A stretch of DNA of 64,000 bases from Brachynemurus nebulosus (lineage: Eukaryota; Arthropoda; Insecta; Neuroptera; Myrmeleontidae): assembly GCA_035578155.1 (NCBI GenBank), contig JAPWDM010000001.1, positions 78,373,472-78,437,471 on the forward strand, read 5' to 3'. Under the pieces are notes generated by a model, which was not told the origin of the DNA, searched no databases, and saw nothing but the letters and a program-made list of their open reading frames with translations. Below, piece by piece: positions 21,753-32,510 of the stretch. Position 1 is the first letter of the stretch. The number at the start of each line of letters is the position of its first letter. The position numbers and the translations under genes are program-made.

Positions 21753-21755
<3 letters not shown>

Positions 21756-21842
<87 letters not shown>
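21756..21842. repeat. (TA)n at right edge of transposon
   Basis: About 87 bp of TA repeats directly adjoining the right terminal inverted repeat. Confidence 0.98.
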
Positions 21843-21879
21843 TGGTTGGACAAAAACTTCAAAAAAATAGCTGGAAGAA

Positions 21880-22145
21880 AGCAAATCGACGTTTTTTTTT
21901 GCACGTGAATGCTATTTTTGTGAAAAATACGCACTATTCGTAAGTCGTGGTTCCCCCTAGTTGGTTATGTTTGCTGTAAAATTTCGAAAAAAGGTATCCG
22001 GAGAAAAGAAAACGACGTTCTTTTTTATTTGCTCGTCAGTGTTATTTTTGGGGAAACATTTCGGGAAAAAGAACCCAGAGAAAGGGAAATGACGTTTTTT
22101 TTTTGCTCGCCTATGTTATTTTTGGGGGAAATACCGAAATTTGGG
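21880..22145. repeat. Diverged tandem units with T-run and GCTCG motif
   Basis: Three loosely similar units contain a GACGTT or GACGTTC start, a T run, then TGCTCG or TGCACG, then a GTTATTTTTG-like end (near 21890, 22012 and 22090). Single copies of the same word occur near 31895, 32205, 45445 and 46345. Confidence 0.45.
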
Positions 22146-22634
22146 AATTTTTATGGCTACTTGCAAATCAGTTTTCGTCATCCAATATTCCTTACCCATG
22201 TTGCAGCCCATTCTCCCGACAAATTTTCACGCAAGTGTGAGTTAATCCGGCTCTGATCCAAGTCACTTAAAAATAGCAAATAACAAATTTTTTTATGCAT
22301 CAATTTTTCTTTATTTTTATTAAATAACTAATTATTACTCAAATATGGGCTCTTAGACACATTGAAATTAAAATAAAGTAAAAAGAAATTGCCTTAACTC
22401 GGCAATTCCCAGTGTCACCTGTAGGTGACAGACATTTTTAATTGTAAACTGTATTAATTTGTTTGTTTAACTTATAGTATAGAGTTGTCACAGGAAAGAA
22501 ATATAAAGTCATCTATTAGCCTTCTAATGGTGGTAACAGAACGTAAAGATTTAATTATCTTATCGTTAAAAAAAATAAAAAACATCTGTCACATCCAAAT
22601 AACTCTGGGAATTGTCGAGTTAAAAGAAGGTTTC

Positions 22635-22715
22635 GGTTTCGGCCCAAACTGAGACAGCGACCCGCGACCGAAATTCGGTTCTGGTTTCGATTAAAAAACT
22701 AGTTTCGGTCGGATA
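22635..22715. repeat. GTTTCGG-rich low-complexity patch
   Basis: GTTTCGGTTTCGG-type words recur several times. Probably the remains of a repeat end. Confidence 0.4.
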
Positions 22716-22719
22716 CTAG

Positions 22720-23107
22720 TAATAATAATTTAATAGGGAATGTATTGTGCAACGATTAATAAATTTCTGGGATAAGTTTTTTTTTTTTAAATAGTGACTA
22801 ATTTTGGAGCGACACTATATTTGGCTATTTTTGAGTTATTATATAAATAATTTAGCTATTTTTGGGCTGCTTGAACGCCACTCATCGGAGGTTCTTGTCA
22901 AAACTCTTCTGGCAACAGTGCTGCCTTGGAATTAGTCATGTCAGTTGTAGAGTAGATACGCGTTTAATTTTAAATTCATGTTTCATTGTCTGCTAAATTT
23001 TTAATACACATTTTAAATTAAAAGATTTTAAATTAACCTAGTAAATTATTTAAAATATCTGCGATCGACTGTCGAATTGTTCGCGATCGACCGTTTGCCC
23101 ACCCCTG
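22720..23107. mobile_element. hAT non-autonomous element, right part
   Basis: This stretch matches the two outer parts of the hAT element at 34343-36545 as one continuous sequence, lacking the 1.76-kb insert found there. It ends GTTTGCCCACCCCTG, the hAT right terminus. The next 8 bases (GGTTAAAC) belong to the LINE fragment that follows. The left terminus is missing. Confidence 0.7.
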
Positions 23108-23285
23108 GGTTAAACGATCGTCAATTGTAATGCCCAAATATTTAATATGTCGAATTTAATATCGGGTAATCACCTTTTGCCTAACACAAAAATTAATATT
23201 TGCACGATTCCTGGGGACTCTCAGTATAACAGCCTCAGTCTTTTCGGGTGCTAGTTGCAAACTATACTACTCCAAACAATTAAGG
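23108..23285 (-). pseudogene. R1-like LINE RT fragment (b)
   Basis: The minus strand reads LAPEKTEAVILRVPRNRA, then NINFCVRQKVITRY, then IRHIKYLGITIDDRLT. This is the segment just after the palm of an R1-type reverse transcriptase. The last 16 residues repeat those of the plus-strand fragment at 17328, which continues where this one stops. The hAT element ending at 23107 truncates it. Confidence 0.75.
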
Positions 23286-24190
23286 GAGCAAAAAAAAAAA
23301 AAAATTGTTCATTTTTTAGTGATTTTTGAAGGGCTGTATTTACGTGAAAAAGGGTCATATCGAGATGTTTAAAAAGCGTTTTGAAGCCCCAAGATTCTAG
23401 TTTTCAGATCTTTCGTCCACAAATTTTTAGGAGTGACAGTTATCGAGCAATTGTAAGGAATAAGACAAAAAAAGTTTTTGCAAATTTTTTGCTTTTTTTT
23501 TGGTCTACGGGCTTGAAAAATTTTTTTACAGTAAAACCGTGGTATTGACGTGATAGCCTGTTTATTCAGCTTAAAATTCCTTTTTAGAATTTTTCTCTAC
23601 GTTGATTTGTTCCGGAGGTATCCAACTTTGAATAAAAAAGGATCGTTTTTGCTTTAACCATCGATATCTCAGTAACCAGTGATCGGACAGAAAATTGAAG
23701 GGCAGTTTTGGAATATGGAATAAATTTCCTACAAGGCTATGCCGCGTACTTAAATGAAATTTCAACTTAAACTTAATTTTATTTTACAGTGCTGCCGCGT
23801 GAAAATATTGTCAGGGGAGACACAGTGCCATATTTATTTGTTTTTATTTCGTGATATCTACTTAGTGTTTTTAGCCTTTTTATTAAAATTTTTTACTGAA
23901 ACCACATCACTTGATAAAACACTCAGATTTAGAACTAACAACTAAAATTTTTACCTAACTGTTTGTAATTTTGTTGACTCCAACATACCAGAAAATTCTT
24001 TTTGTTATGTCAATTAGTTAAACTCAATTCTTTATTCTTATGCTACTTAAGATTTTAAAGCAAGGTTCTCGGTTCTAAACTTAAGCGATGAAATGATCCA
24101 GTATCTAAATTTTAAACATCAAAATTACAATTAGTTAAAAAAAGTTGAATTAAAATAAATGTAAATAAAAAATTTAAAAAATACACAAAA
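23286..24190. other. AT-rich stretch without a recognised gene
   Basis: Short open frames here carry no motif. The composition and T or A runs suggest old decayed repeats, but none was identified. Confidence 0.4.
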
Positions 24191-24194
24191 AATC

Positions 24195-24196
<2 letters not shown>

Positions 24197-24275
<79 letters not shown>
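24197..24275. repeat. (TA)n microsatellite
   Basis: About 79 bp of TA repeats. The Ile-Tyr open frames crossing it are artefacts. Confidence 0.98.
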
Positions 24276-24276
<1 letters not shown>

Positions 24277-24329
24277 TAAACATTGCATACATACATTGCA
24301 TAACAGGTAAATGCAATGTATTTCGTTAC

Positions 24330-25310
24330 TACTGCTGGCAACACAGCTCACAGAAATGGAGCCTGCATACTTTTGGAACAGGAGTTGCAAAAAGACTTCC
24401 TGTGCATAGCATGTCGACATTGCATATCAAAAATCATTCTAGCAAGTGTCTTTAACAAGGCTATGTGATATCAATTATCTAAGCCTGATATTGCCATTTT
24501 TAAACGTGTTAAGCAGTGCTAGAGTAATATTGACCAGTTGCAAATGTTATGGCAGCTTTAAGAGATGAGAAGGAAATTGTGACTCAATTTACAGTTAGCA
24601 GACTGACGAAAATTCAAGTAAGAGATGACAACAGAGAATTCTTAGAGTTTGCGATTATATACTTGGGAGGACTTCCATCGCACGGAGTACATTTTATGTC
24701 TTTTGGAGCTAATCATCAAGCTAGATGGATGGCCAAGGCACTGTATCCTTTAAAAATGTGAATGTAGCCAATTGAAACTCACTAATTGTAAGAAAGAAGA
24801 AAACGGATTGAGTGACGTTTGCATTTTCTTGTTCATATTTACCTGAGAGCTTGGTTTACAGCCCCTCTTACAATTTCAGCTCCTTTCATGATCTCAGGCT
24901 AGTTCAACAGCTTAGTACTTATGGGAAGATAAATTCTGGACTTTCTAAAATTGCCAACAAGAAATTCGAAGGGTACGTATGGTATTTAAGTGAGATCTTG
25001 TAAGTCTGGCCTTTTTCGACGAAAATGTGTCCATAACTACAAAAAAGCTATGATTCAATTCACTAATGAAAAGGACAGGGTTGACGAACCTCTTAAGCGT
25101 TAAGTAGCAAGAGTTCAAGTGAGATGCAGATAGAAGATTTTGTGACAAAAAATACGATCAATTTCTTTCAACGTCTTAATATTCCATTATTCCAAGAGGG
25201 TATTTAGAATTTGACCAAGAAGAATGGCATCATAGAAGTAACTACAAGCAAGCAGAGGCGATACATAACATTTGAGGGTTGTCAATGACAACCCTGAAAG
25301 ACAATATTTA
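24330..25310 (+). pseudogene. Decayed copy of an unnamed insect repeat protein
   Basis: Plus-strand frames can be followed through many stops and shifts: CRHCISKIILASVFNKAM, then SKPDIAIFKRVKQC, then DDNREFLEFAIIYLGGLPSH, then ANHQARWMAKALYPLK, then ENGLSDVCIFLF, then AWFTAPLTI, then HDLRLVQQLSTYGKI, then VWYLSEILVGLAFFDENVS. From memory this order matches a multi-copy uncharacterised insect protein family, probably carried by a transposon; that match was not searched. The longest open piece is 24549-24761. The plain reading is a dead copy. Confidence 0.55.
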
Positions 25311-25462
25311 TTAGAAGTGGTGGGGAAAAACGTAGGTAAATAACAACTTTAAAATATTTTTTTTTTTTTTAAATAGAGATTACAAAAGTTAAACTGATCT
25401 CTAATTTTGGCAATTAGTCATAAGGAATTTGTTAAACCACTATATTGAGCTGTACTGTGGGC

Positions 25463-27044
25463 CAGGGTTGGCATGTTTAAAACAAAGTGTTTTAAAACAC
25501 ATGTTTTAAACACCGTTTAAAACACAATCTAAATAAAACATGTTTGAAATTAAAGTGTTTTAAACAATGTTTTAAACTATGTTTAAAACAAATAAAAAAC
25601 ATTACATATTAAACTAGGTTCTGAACAATCTTTAATTAAATTCTTTCGGTTAAGTTGTAAATAAAATGTATTGAAATAAAAAAATAGCTTAATTATATCT
25701 TTAGTAATTAATAATTAGGCAGTTCTATTCCAATATGCATCAGTAATAAAATAATAAAATCAAAATTAAACTTTTAATTAGGTTAAACTAAATTTATTTA
25801 AGTATTTATTTTGTTGTTTTTTTTTTTCTTTCTTTTATGTTAAATACTAGTTTGTATTAAGTATTTCCATTTAAATCTTGAAAAACAGCGACTAGCATTG
25901 CAGCTCTTTCTACTAAGGCTACAGTCGAATGCAACTGTGTTACTAAATTAAATGTTTTGTGGTCGATTTGTAACTTTAGTGATAGCATTAAGATAACAAG
26001 ATAACAATAAGATTTTGAACTTCTTAGTACCGTAATTTAAACTCTTTTATTTCAGTACGTATCAAATGCAGTGTTGCCAGATTGACTCATCATTAGTCAA
26101 AAATCCCTCTAAAAAATGCATTTTAGGGAAGAAAAACTCCAAAAAATAAAAAAAATTATTTAACGCACACGAAATACGTAAGCAACGTCCGAGTAGCCCA
26201 AAAATAACCAATATTTAAAGTGGCCAACTTTTTGAAAAATGTCTCTTCAAAAATAATACAGTTGACAAGCAAAAAAAAAAAATAATAATAATAAAATAAA
26301 ATAAAATAATTTATACCAAAATATAATTCTAATATTATTTCCAAGAAATTGTTTACTACATTTTTTTAAACAATAAAATTAGGATTGATTGTTGACTTTT
26401 GACGTTGTCTTAAAATACAATACCACACACTTAAATTTTAGTGCTTGATTTGAAACTGGTTTTTGAATTTGAGTATTTTTAAGCAGGATGGCAAATATAT
26501 GTTTGAAATTTAATTAAACCTCCAAATTCCCCCTAGTTTGAAAATTTCCAGTCAAAAATCCCTCCAATGAAATTAACCCCACAAAATTCCCTCCAGCAAT
26601 TTAAAAATTCTTTTTTAAATTTTGAAGAGAAAACCCCCCAATCTGACAACACTGATCAAATTTTATAAAATTTCTCAGAAACGTCTTTGTTGTAGTTGTA
26701 CACAGTACAACACGTATAAACAACAAACGGTTTTATAAATTTTACAACAAACAAAATATTCAACTGTTCCCATTTAATGCCACCTATTATAAATTAATAG
26801 TACATTATTTTATGCCTATGCCAGTGTCTGACAGCAAAAAGTCAGACATTTCGAGACAAAAAGTTTTTTCCATATGGTTTAATTAAAGGAATTAAACCTG
26901 TTTAAAACAAGTTTAAAATGTTTAAAACATATGTTTAAATTAAACTAATAAAAACATGATTTTAAACATAGGAACACTTGTTTAAAACATTTTGAACTAT
27001 TTGTTTTATAAATTTTAAAAAAAACTGTTTTTTTTCCATCCCTG
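25463..27044. mobile_element. hAT non-autonomous element, exact 8-bp TSD
   Basis: The exact 8-bp direct repeat CTGTGGGC flanks the element at 25455-25462 and 27045-27052. Termini are CAGGGTTGGCATG and, inward from the right, CAGGGATGGAAAA. Both subterminal regions are packed with TTTAAAACA words on both strands. A second hAT element (26069-26654) lies inside. 1582 bp in total, no transposase. Confidence 0.92.
26069..26654. mobile_element. hAT MITE nested inside a hAT element
   Basis: Termini are CAGTGTTGCCAGATTGA and, inward from the right, CAGTGTTGTCAGATTGG. Flanking 8-bp repeats are ATCAAATG (26061-26068) and ATCAAATT (26655-26662), with one mismatch. 586 bp, AAAAATCCCTCC-type words near both ends. 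No coding capacity. Confidence 0.88.
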
Positions 27045-27400
27045 CTGTGGGCTGGAATATACATAATATTAAATAATAATAATATTCTTTTTTTTGTGGA
27101 TCCTTAAGGGCAAATACTTTATTACTATGTATAAGAATTTGCGTCTGATTTTTTCTAAATAACTAATAAAAGTATTCTGAGCACTCATACATGTTCATTG
27201 ATGTTTTGTTGCAAAAATGACATTTTATGTAAAACTTCGACTCTATTGAGCTACCATTAAATGTTGATTAAAACTGCTGAAATTTTACACACATTACATT
27301 TTCGAGTCGTAGAACAATTTTAGGTGGTCAGATCATACGAAATAAAATAAAAAAAATTTTCAGTGTCAGGTAGGACCACCCTAATATATATATATATATA

Positions 27401-28110
27401 CAGGGTGTTAGTGAATAAGTGCGAAATATTTTAATGGGTGATTGCTGAGGTTTTTTATGTAAAAAAGTTCATATCAACCCATGTCCGAAAACGCTTAGTT
27501 TCCAAGATACAGAGTGTTCAGTTTCGCGTCGTTTTTAAATATTTTCTTAAATATTTCAAAAACGTTTTGAGATATTCACATAAAATTTGGAATACGCTAC
27601 GACAGGATGAATACCCATATTCTGAAGTAGACAGAATATTTCCATTCAAACCAGTGGCGTCCGTACGGCCATATGATGATATATTTTTGAAGAGAAAAAA
27701 GGGACGCCAGTGATTTTTTCCAATTTGAAGATGTTTTTTTAAATGTTCTATAAATTGTTGACAAAAATGGCCTCTTAGTATTTTGTCGTTTATGTGACCG
27801 TTTTCAACATAAACTACAATTTTCAATTACTGTTGTTATTACAAAACCGGTTTAGGTTCTCGTATTAACTGCTGAAGATATTTTATGAAAAAGTCTTACC
27901 AACAAAAAGGTGAAAACGCTTCATTTCTACAGTATGACCACATAATTTGTTTTTAATTTAATATAGAAAAATATTTTTAAGAAACAAGAAACGGGACACT
28001 CTGTATTTTGGAAACTAAGCGTTTTCGGACCTGGGTTTATATAAACTTTTTTACATAAAAAAACCTCAGCAATCACCCATTAAAATTTTTCGCACTTATT
28101 TACTAACACC

Positions 28111-28113
<3 letters not shown>
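27401..28113. mobile_element. TA-flanked element with 150-bp inverted ends
   Basis: The left end CAGGGTGTTAGTGAATAAGT and the inverted right end CAGGGTGTTAGTAAATAAGT match for about 150 bp at high identity, including GGGTGATTGCTGAGG and CCGAAAACGCTTAGTTTCCA. TA repeats flank both sides. The overlapping short open frames on both strands follow from the inverted repeat. 713 bp; no transposase. Confidence 0.9.
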
Positions 28114-28115
<2 letters not shown>

Positions 28116-28172
<57 letters not shown>

Positions 28173-28180
28173 GGAAATGA

Positions 28181-28242
<62 letters not shown>
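28116..28242. repeat. (TA)n with embedded ATGATAC palindrome
   Basis: TA repeats are interrupted at 28171-28184 by ACGGAAATGATAC, whose reverse complement GTATCATTTCCGT borders the tract at about 28244-28256. The whole forms a long perfect hairpin around (TA)n. Confidence 0.9.
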
Positions 28243-28246
<4 letters not shown>

Positions 28247-28330
28247 TCATTTCCGTATTCTAGGTACCTCAAAACGTATTTCTGTTATAGTCTCGGCTTC
28301 AGGTTCCACCATGAGACCGGGCGGTTAAAT
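28243..28330 (+). repeat. Dispersed repeat next to (TA)n, copy 1
   Basis: CCGTATTCTAGGTACCTCAA, AACGTATTTCTG and ATGAGACC match 52262-52350 in the same order, and both copies abut a (TA)n tract on the same side. Probably an element that begins with or inserts at TA repeats. Confidence 0.65.
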
Positions 28331-30370
28331 ATATTGTTTAACTTGATTGTACCTTAGAACTGAAAATAATATTATGGCTGAAATCGTTCGTATTAACTCA
28401 AATTGACTGTGGTTATAATATACCAAAAAATTTATTATTTTTATATATTCATTTATGTTCTGTCTGTCTATCTTTCTATTACTAAAAAGAAAAAACTTAA
28501 AGATTATTCACAGTTAACATGGGTGTAACAATTTCGTCTTTTTTCTATATAGCTTCTTTTTATTTATTCTCAGATGAAGGTTTTTAGTCGTATGTGAATC
28601 ATCTGTGTACTCATCACACATTGTATCTAAGAATATTTAAGCTCTTCTATAGGTCTTAGAACATTCCAACACCTCAAAACTTTAAACGTTATTCCTCTGT
28701 ACATTATCATAAAGAAATACCCTCTCGCAGCTCAGATTTCTTTCTGTCCTTTTAATCTCTTTAGATGACTTGAGGAGTTATGACACTTCAGGGAGTAATG
28801 TATTTGCTTCGAATGGGCACAAGTGAACAATGTACAAGTTTGCGATCCGCTAAACAAATAGAATCGAAACGGAAAGAAATTATGTGGAAAAATTATGTAT
28901 TTACCAACCCCGCATTTATTTAAATAAATAAATAAGGTGTATGAGATTTATGGAAACTACAATTAATTATTAACGTCAGTTGCGGTTCTTTACTGTTTAC
29001 AGGAAACCGCAAAATTTTTATCGGATTTGATTGTTAACATTATAATACCAATTATTATTAAAATACGTGATTAGTCAATTATACAAACGGCAGTGGAATT
29101 ATTTACACAATATTAAAAATATAACAATAACAGGGACCGTATTACTTCTATTTATGAAATCCAGCTTTTGCTTTCAAGTATTTTTGATAGGAGCATTTTT
29201 GAACTTTTTTTTGTATCAACCCCGAGTCTAAATTGACATCAAAATTGTTAGCTGGCAGTGTTGGCTAACATTTTTTGTTCGTTTTTCTAACATTTCTGTT
29301 CGGTATCAAAGGAATCTAATGTTTGTACTTGGGCAGGCAACTTACAATACTTTTTAAGGGAATAATTTATTTTTTTACATTATAAAATAATAAAAAAATA
29401 TATAGAACAAAATATAAATTGAAATAAAATACAGTGCTAAAGGGTGTAGCATATAATTTCCTCGTAGCCATAATACTATATGCTTGTATAAATTAGTGAA
29501 ATATATAAATAATGAGGCATACCAATCACTCAGGTAGATATTTGGGTGGTTCTACTTTTTAGGTCGCAACCATAAAAAAAAATAGAGAAAGCCATTTAGT
29601 AGATTTCATGAGACTAGAATGTAGGAAAATTATCATAGATTCGGTATCTGCAGACCAGCAACGCGGTTTCATATTAAAACCAATATTTTTCTGGATTACT
29701 GAATCCAGACAGAAAAAAAAATGTTTAAATTTAAATTATTATTTAAATAGTAACATTCATATTATGTTCTCTTAATATCAATTAAAAAAAAGAAAAAAGA
29801 AAAGTTGTTTTTTTTGTCTGATTTGCGAAAAATGAGTGGTGTTTTTTGTTATTTGTGTTTTATGATATAAAAAAAAATTGGTTAAGAAAGTTGACCAAAT
29901 TAATCAACTTAATTAACTAAAAAATTTAGTTGATATACAAACACTGATATAATAAATATATACTTATTTTATTTATCGTATCCCTCGCCATTTTCATATC
30001 TTATCATCATATATTTTTCTATAATATATTAAAATTTCAAATTCTAAACTTGGAAAATTTCAAGTGATCGATTCACCTTAACTTAAAATTATTTAGTTTC
30101 GTTCTATCTATATTTAAAATGTAACTATTTTGAAATGTAAAGTATCTTTTAAAAGTAACATAGAGAGATGACTACATAGAAACGTATCACATAATATTCC
30201 AAATTACATAAAAATTGATTTTCATCCTATTGTCTTATTATGTCACAACGTAAAACGTATAGAGGTAAAATGTTTAATTTAAAGAAAAATAAATAATAAT
30301 AAACAAAGTATCTTAATACACCTCATGTGTATTTTAATTTACAATTAAAAATCTTAATCGAGTGTTCACT
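28331..30370. other. About 2 kb without a recognised gene
   Basis: AT-rich. A CAGTGTTGGCTAAC word near 29254 and CAAACACTG near 29938 look like hAT ends, but no 8-bp duplication supports them. No exon or RNA gene was seen. Confidence 0.4.
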
Positions 30371-30376
30371 TGTATT

Positions 30377-30384
30377 GATATAAA
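30377..30384 (+). promoter_or_regulatory. TATA box of first peptide gene
   Basis: GATATAAATA lies about 70 bp upstream of the ATG at 30451, a good distance for a TATA box with a short 5' UTR. Confidence 0.5.
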
Positions 30385-30450
30385 TAAAAAATTAAGTGAA
30401 TTTTGTATGCAAAAGTGTTTCACTTGTAAAAAATTTTCTAATTAGGAAAA

Positions 30451-30642
30451 ATGAATTCAAGATTGTTTATTATTATTGTTCTTATTGCTGTGTGCAGCAT
30501 TTTATTGCAAACTAGTTATTCCTATCCCTTGTATGTGCCAATGAAACCTGAGTTCCCTTTGCGATCTGGAGAAGTGAAATGCCCACGTGGATATTTTAAA
30601 ATTCGAAATCGAAAATGTCGATTAATTGATTTGATGGAGTAA
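30451..30642 (+). CDS. Small secreted peptide, secapin-like (gene 1)
   Basis: A 63-residue precursor. Residues 1-24 are a strong signal peptide (Ile/Leu/Val-rich core, SYS before the likely cleavage point). The mature part is about 39 residues, rich in Pro, Arg and Lys, with two cysteines in the pattern C-P-x-G-x8-C-R, spaced for a single disulfide loop. That pattern resembles secapin-type peptides first known from hymenopteran venom; similar peptides occur outside venom, so the role is open. The stop at 30640 is followed at once by AGTAAGT, a possible donor for a 3' UTR intron. A homologous gene follows 300 bp downstream. It has no visible damage. Confidence 0.7.
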   Translation: MNSRLFIIIVLIAVCSILLQTSYSYPLYVPMKPEFPLRSGEVKCPRGYFKIRNRKCRLIDLME

Positions 30643-30937
30643 AGTAAGTTGAAGATTACTTTGCAATTTTTCTTCAATTAACATTATTTCCATAACAAAA
30701 TCCCCAAAGGTTAAAAAACTAATAATATTAATTATTTAAAAAAAATATATTTTTACCTAGAATATTAACCAGAAAATGCTTTAATACACCTCTATGATTA
30801 GTATATTCCTATTCCATTTTTGATAACACCAACCTGCTGCTTGCTAATCAAATTTTCAATTCACATATAAGAGTCTGGTTACTGAAAACATTATGTATAT
30901 TTATATTTACATAAGCTTTTAATTTGTTATTTGCAAA

Positions 30938-31136
30938 ATGCAAATAAATTTTTTGCTTTCATTGATATTTCTGTTGTTAGTAGTTTGTGTGAGTGTTATT
31001 GAAAATGTTGCCAGTACACCAGTACGATCGATAGGAATGAGAGACCGTTTTAAACCGAAAAATTTAAAAGGAAAATGCCCTACTGGCCATATTAAAATCA
31101 ATAAAAAATGTCGACTCGTGAAACATAATTATTCAG
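30938..31136 (+). CDS. Small secreted peptide, secapin-like (gene 2), exon 1
   Basis: The precursor has a signal peptide at residues 1-26 (Leu/Phe/Val core, ENVAS before cleavage), a basic middle, then the loop C-P-x-G-x7-C-R with KINKK inside. It shares with gene 1 the K-C-P-x-G start, the K-I core and the C-R-L end, so the two are tandem paralogues. Without splicing the frame runs to 31222. A donor at 31137 (CAG|GTAGCA) and an acceptor TTACTTATAG ending at 31294 would add four codons and a stop, which looks more natural. Likely secreted; venom, saliva or another gland cannot be told apart from sequence. Confidence 0.6.
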
Positions 31137-31308
31137 GTAGCATTATATTTTTTTCTAATTTGCAATGCTTAAAACTAGCAAATGTATTCCACTTTAATTT
31201 TCCATTGAAACATTTTTTCTAATATAATTATGTATTTTCGACTTTTCGATTTAGTTTAGACTTTTCAACAGTTAACCACTTCTCTTACTTATAGCTTCTT
31301 TAATTTAA

Positions 31309-31735
31309 TAATACAGTAGAATAGCGATAATATAATGCAGTAACATGAACGTACAGATACCTAATGTGAACTGTAATTTTTTGACATTGCATTTTATTCT
31401 TGATAATATTTAACACAAATAGACATGATACCTTAAATTACCGTAAGGTGAACATGTTTATAATTTTAACAAAAATTACACTGGGCAACACTCAAAAACC
31501 TCGAGAAAAACATTCTGTGAAATGTGTAGGTGGTATCACTCCTGACACTAGAAAAATATTAGGTAATTTTGCTCAGTCACGTCTCAAAGAGTGGGTATAT
31601 TTTAAAACGTCACGGAAGATTATAACACTATATCTTATTTAATGCCAAGCAAAAGAATGACAAAAAAACTAAGAAAATTTTCTCCGTTGAACGGAGAAAA
31701 CATTAAATCATGGGTATATTTTATAGTTCAATGAG
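31309..31735. other. Spacer after the peptide genes
   Basis: No clear gene. The stretch at 31475-31510 (TTACACTGGGCAACACT and AAAACCTCGAG) recurs at 41438-41475, so a dispersed repeat is present. The open frame at 31400-31642 has no recognisable motif. Confidence 0.4.
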
Positions 31736-32337
31736 CAGAGGCGTAACTACAACGGAGCATGTGGAGCAATCGCTTCAGGGCGCACGACGAAAAGGGGCTT
31801 AACTCAGTGCCGGATTTACACTAGAGGTACGCGGGGCACTGGCTTTGGAACACTGGCACTAGAAAAATTTGGAACACATGTGATAATTTTTTTTTTTTTG
31901 CTCGTCACTTATTTTTTGATAGGAAAAAATAAAAAAAGTGGGAAAGTTAATAAGAATTTTTTTTTTAATTTTTGTCAGGGGCGGCATTTTTGACAGTGCT
32001 CCGGGCGGCACTTAGGGTAAATTCGGCCCTGGCTTAACTTATAAAATGTAGGCGCAAGAAATAAAAGAAATTTTTTATTGGGAAATGTGTTTGTTTCTAT
32101 GTTATGGTCCTTAGACCCTGTAGAAGAAAACTGGAAACTTTTTTGCTTGCTAGCGATATTTCTTGCGGGAAAGAAAGAAGAAAAAATGGACATTTCGTTT
32201 TATTTTTTTGCTTGGCGGAGAAACGAAAATTTTACATATTTATAGCAATTTTACTTTGCTCTTTTACAGAAAAAAGATAATTTTTAAGGCAGGGGCGCGT
32301 GAGTTAAATTCGCTCCAGGGCACAAAATTGGTTTTTA
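31736..32337. mobile_element. hAT-type MITE, CAGAGGCGTAACTAC family
   Basis: The left end CAGAGGCGTAACTACAACGG matches the element at 45241. The right end is damaged: CTCCAGGGCACAAAATTG matches the other copy's subterminal region but the last bases differ. The 8-bp flanks TCAATGAG (31728-31735) and TCAATAAG (32338-32345) differ at one base. A second hAT element is nested at 31805-32031. Confidence 0.6.
31805..32031. mobile_element. 227-bp hAT MITE, exact 8-bp TSD
   Basis: Termini CAGTGCCGGATTTACACTA and, inward from the right, CAGGGCCGAATTTACCCTA. Exact flanking repeat GCTTAACT at 31797-31804 and 32032-32039. Inserted in the MITE at 31736-32337. Confidence 0.93.
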
Positions 32338-32458
32338 TCAATAAGTACACAAAAAGAAGAACAACAAACATTAGCTATTCATCGGGTTTACTCACCTACA
32401 ACAGTACCTTACAATATTATTTCACATAGTTTTGATGGCATTTTAATTTTTTTTTTTT

Positions 32459-32510
32459 TTAATTTTAACATGCATATGTACCTACTTAGTCATATGCATG
32501 TTAAAATTAA
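32459..32510. repeat. Perfect 20-bp hairpin
   Basis: TTAATTTTAACATGCATATG is followed after 12 bases by its exact reverse complement, and flanking T and A runs extend the pairing. It may be a tiny MITE or a structured repeat. Confidence 0.85.

Larger units (their letters stand above)
17674..21755 (-). mobile_element. Complete 4.08-kb DDE transposon
   Basis: Terminal inverted repeats of 32 bp lie at 17674-17705 and 21724-21755; 29 of 32 positions match. Both start GTTTAT and share AAACTCACGCATGACTCAT. Each is flanked by TA within a (TA)n tract, so the target dinucleotide is TA. The element carries one transposase gene on the minus strand (18624-20987), which is open and correctly spliced on paper. 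A 517-bp MITE sits in its second intron. The ends resemble those of the transposon at 7580-13499 (TAGTWTATYCC). Confidence 0.9.

Noticed and set aside
24112..24420. Ile-Tyr repeat proteins
   Set aside because: They are translations of a (TA)n microsatellite.
27438..27826. Overlapping open frames on both strands
   Set aside because: They fall in the inverted-repeat element 27401-28113, and no protein motif is present.
29254..29945. Possible hAT element with CAGTGTTGG and CAAACACTG ends
   Set aside because: Termini match only nine bases and no 8-bp duplication flanks them.
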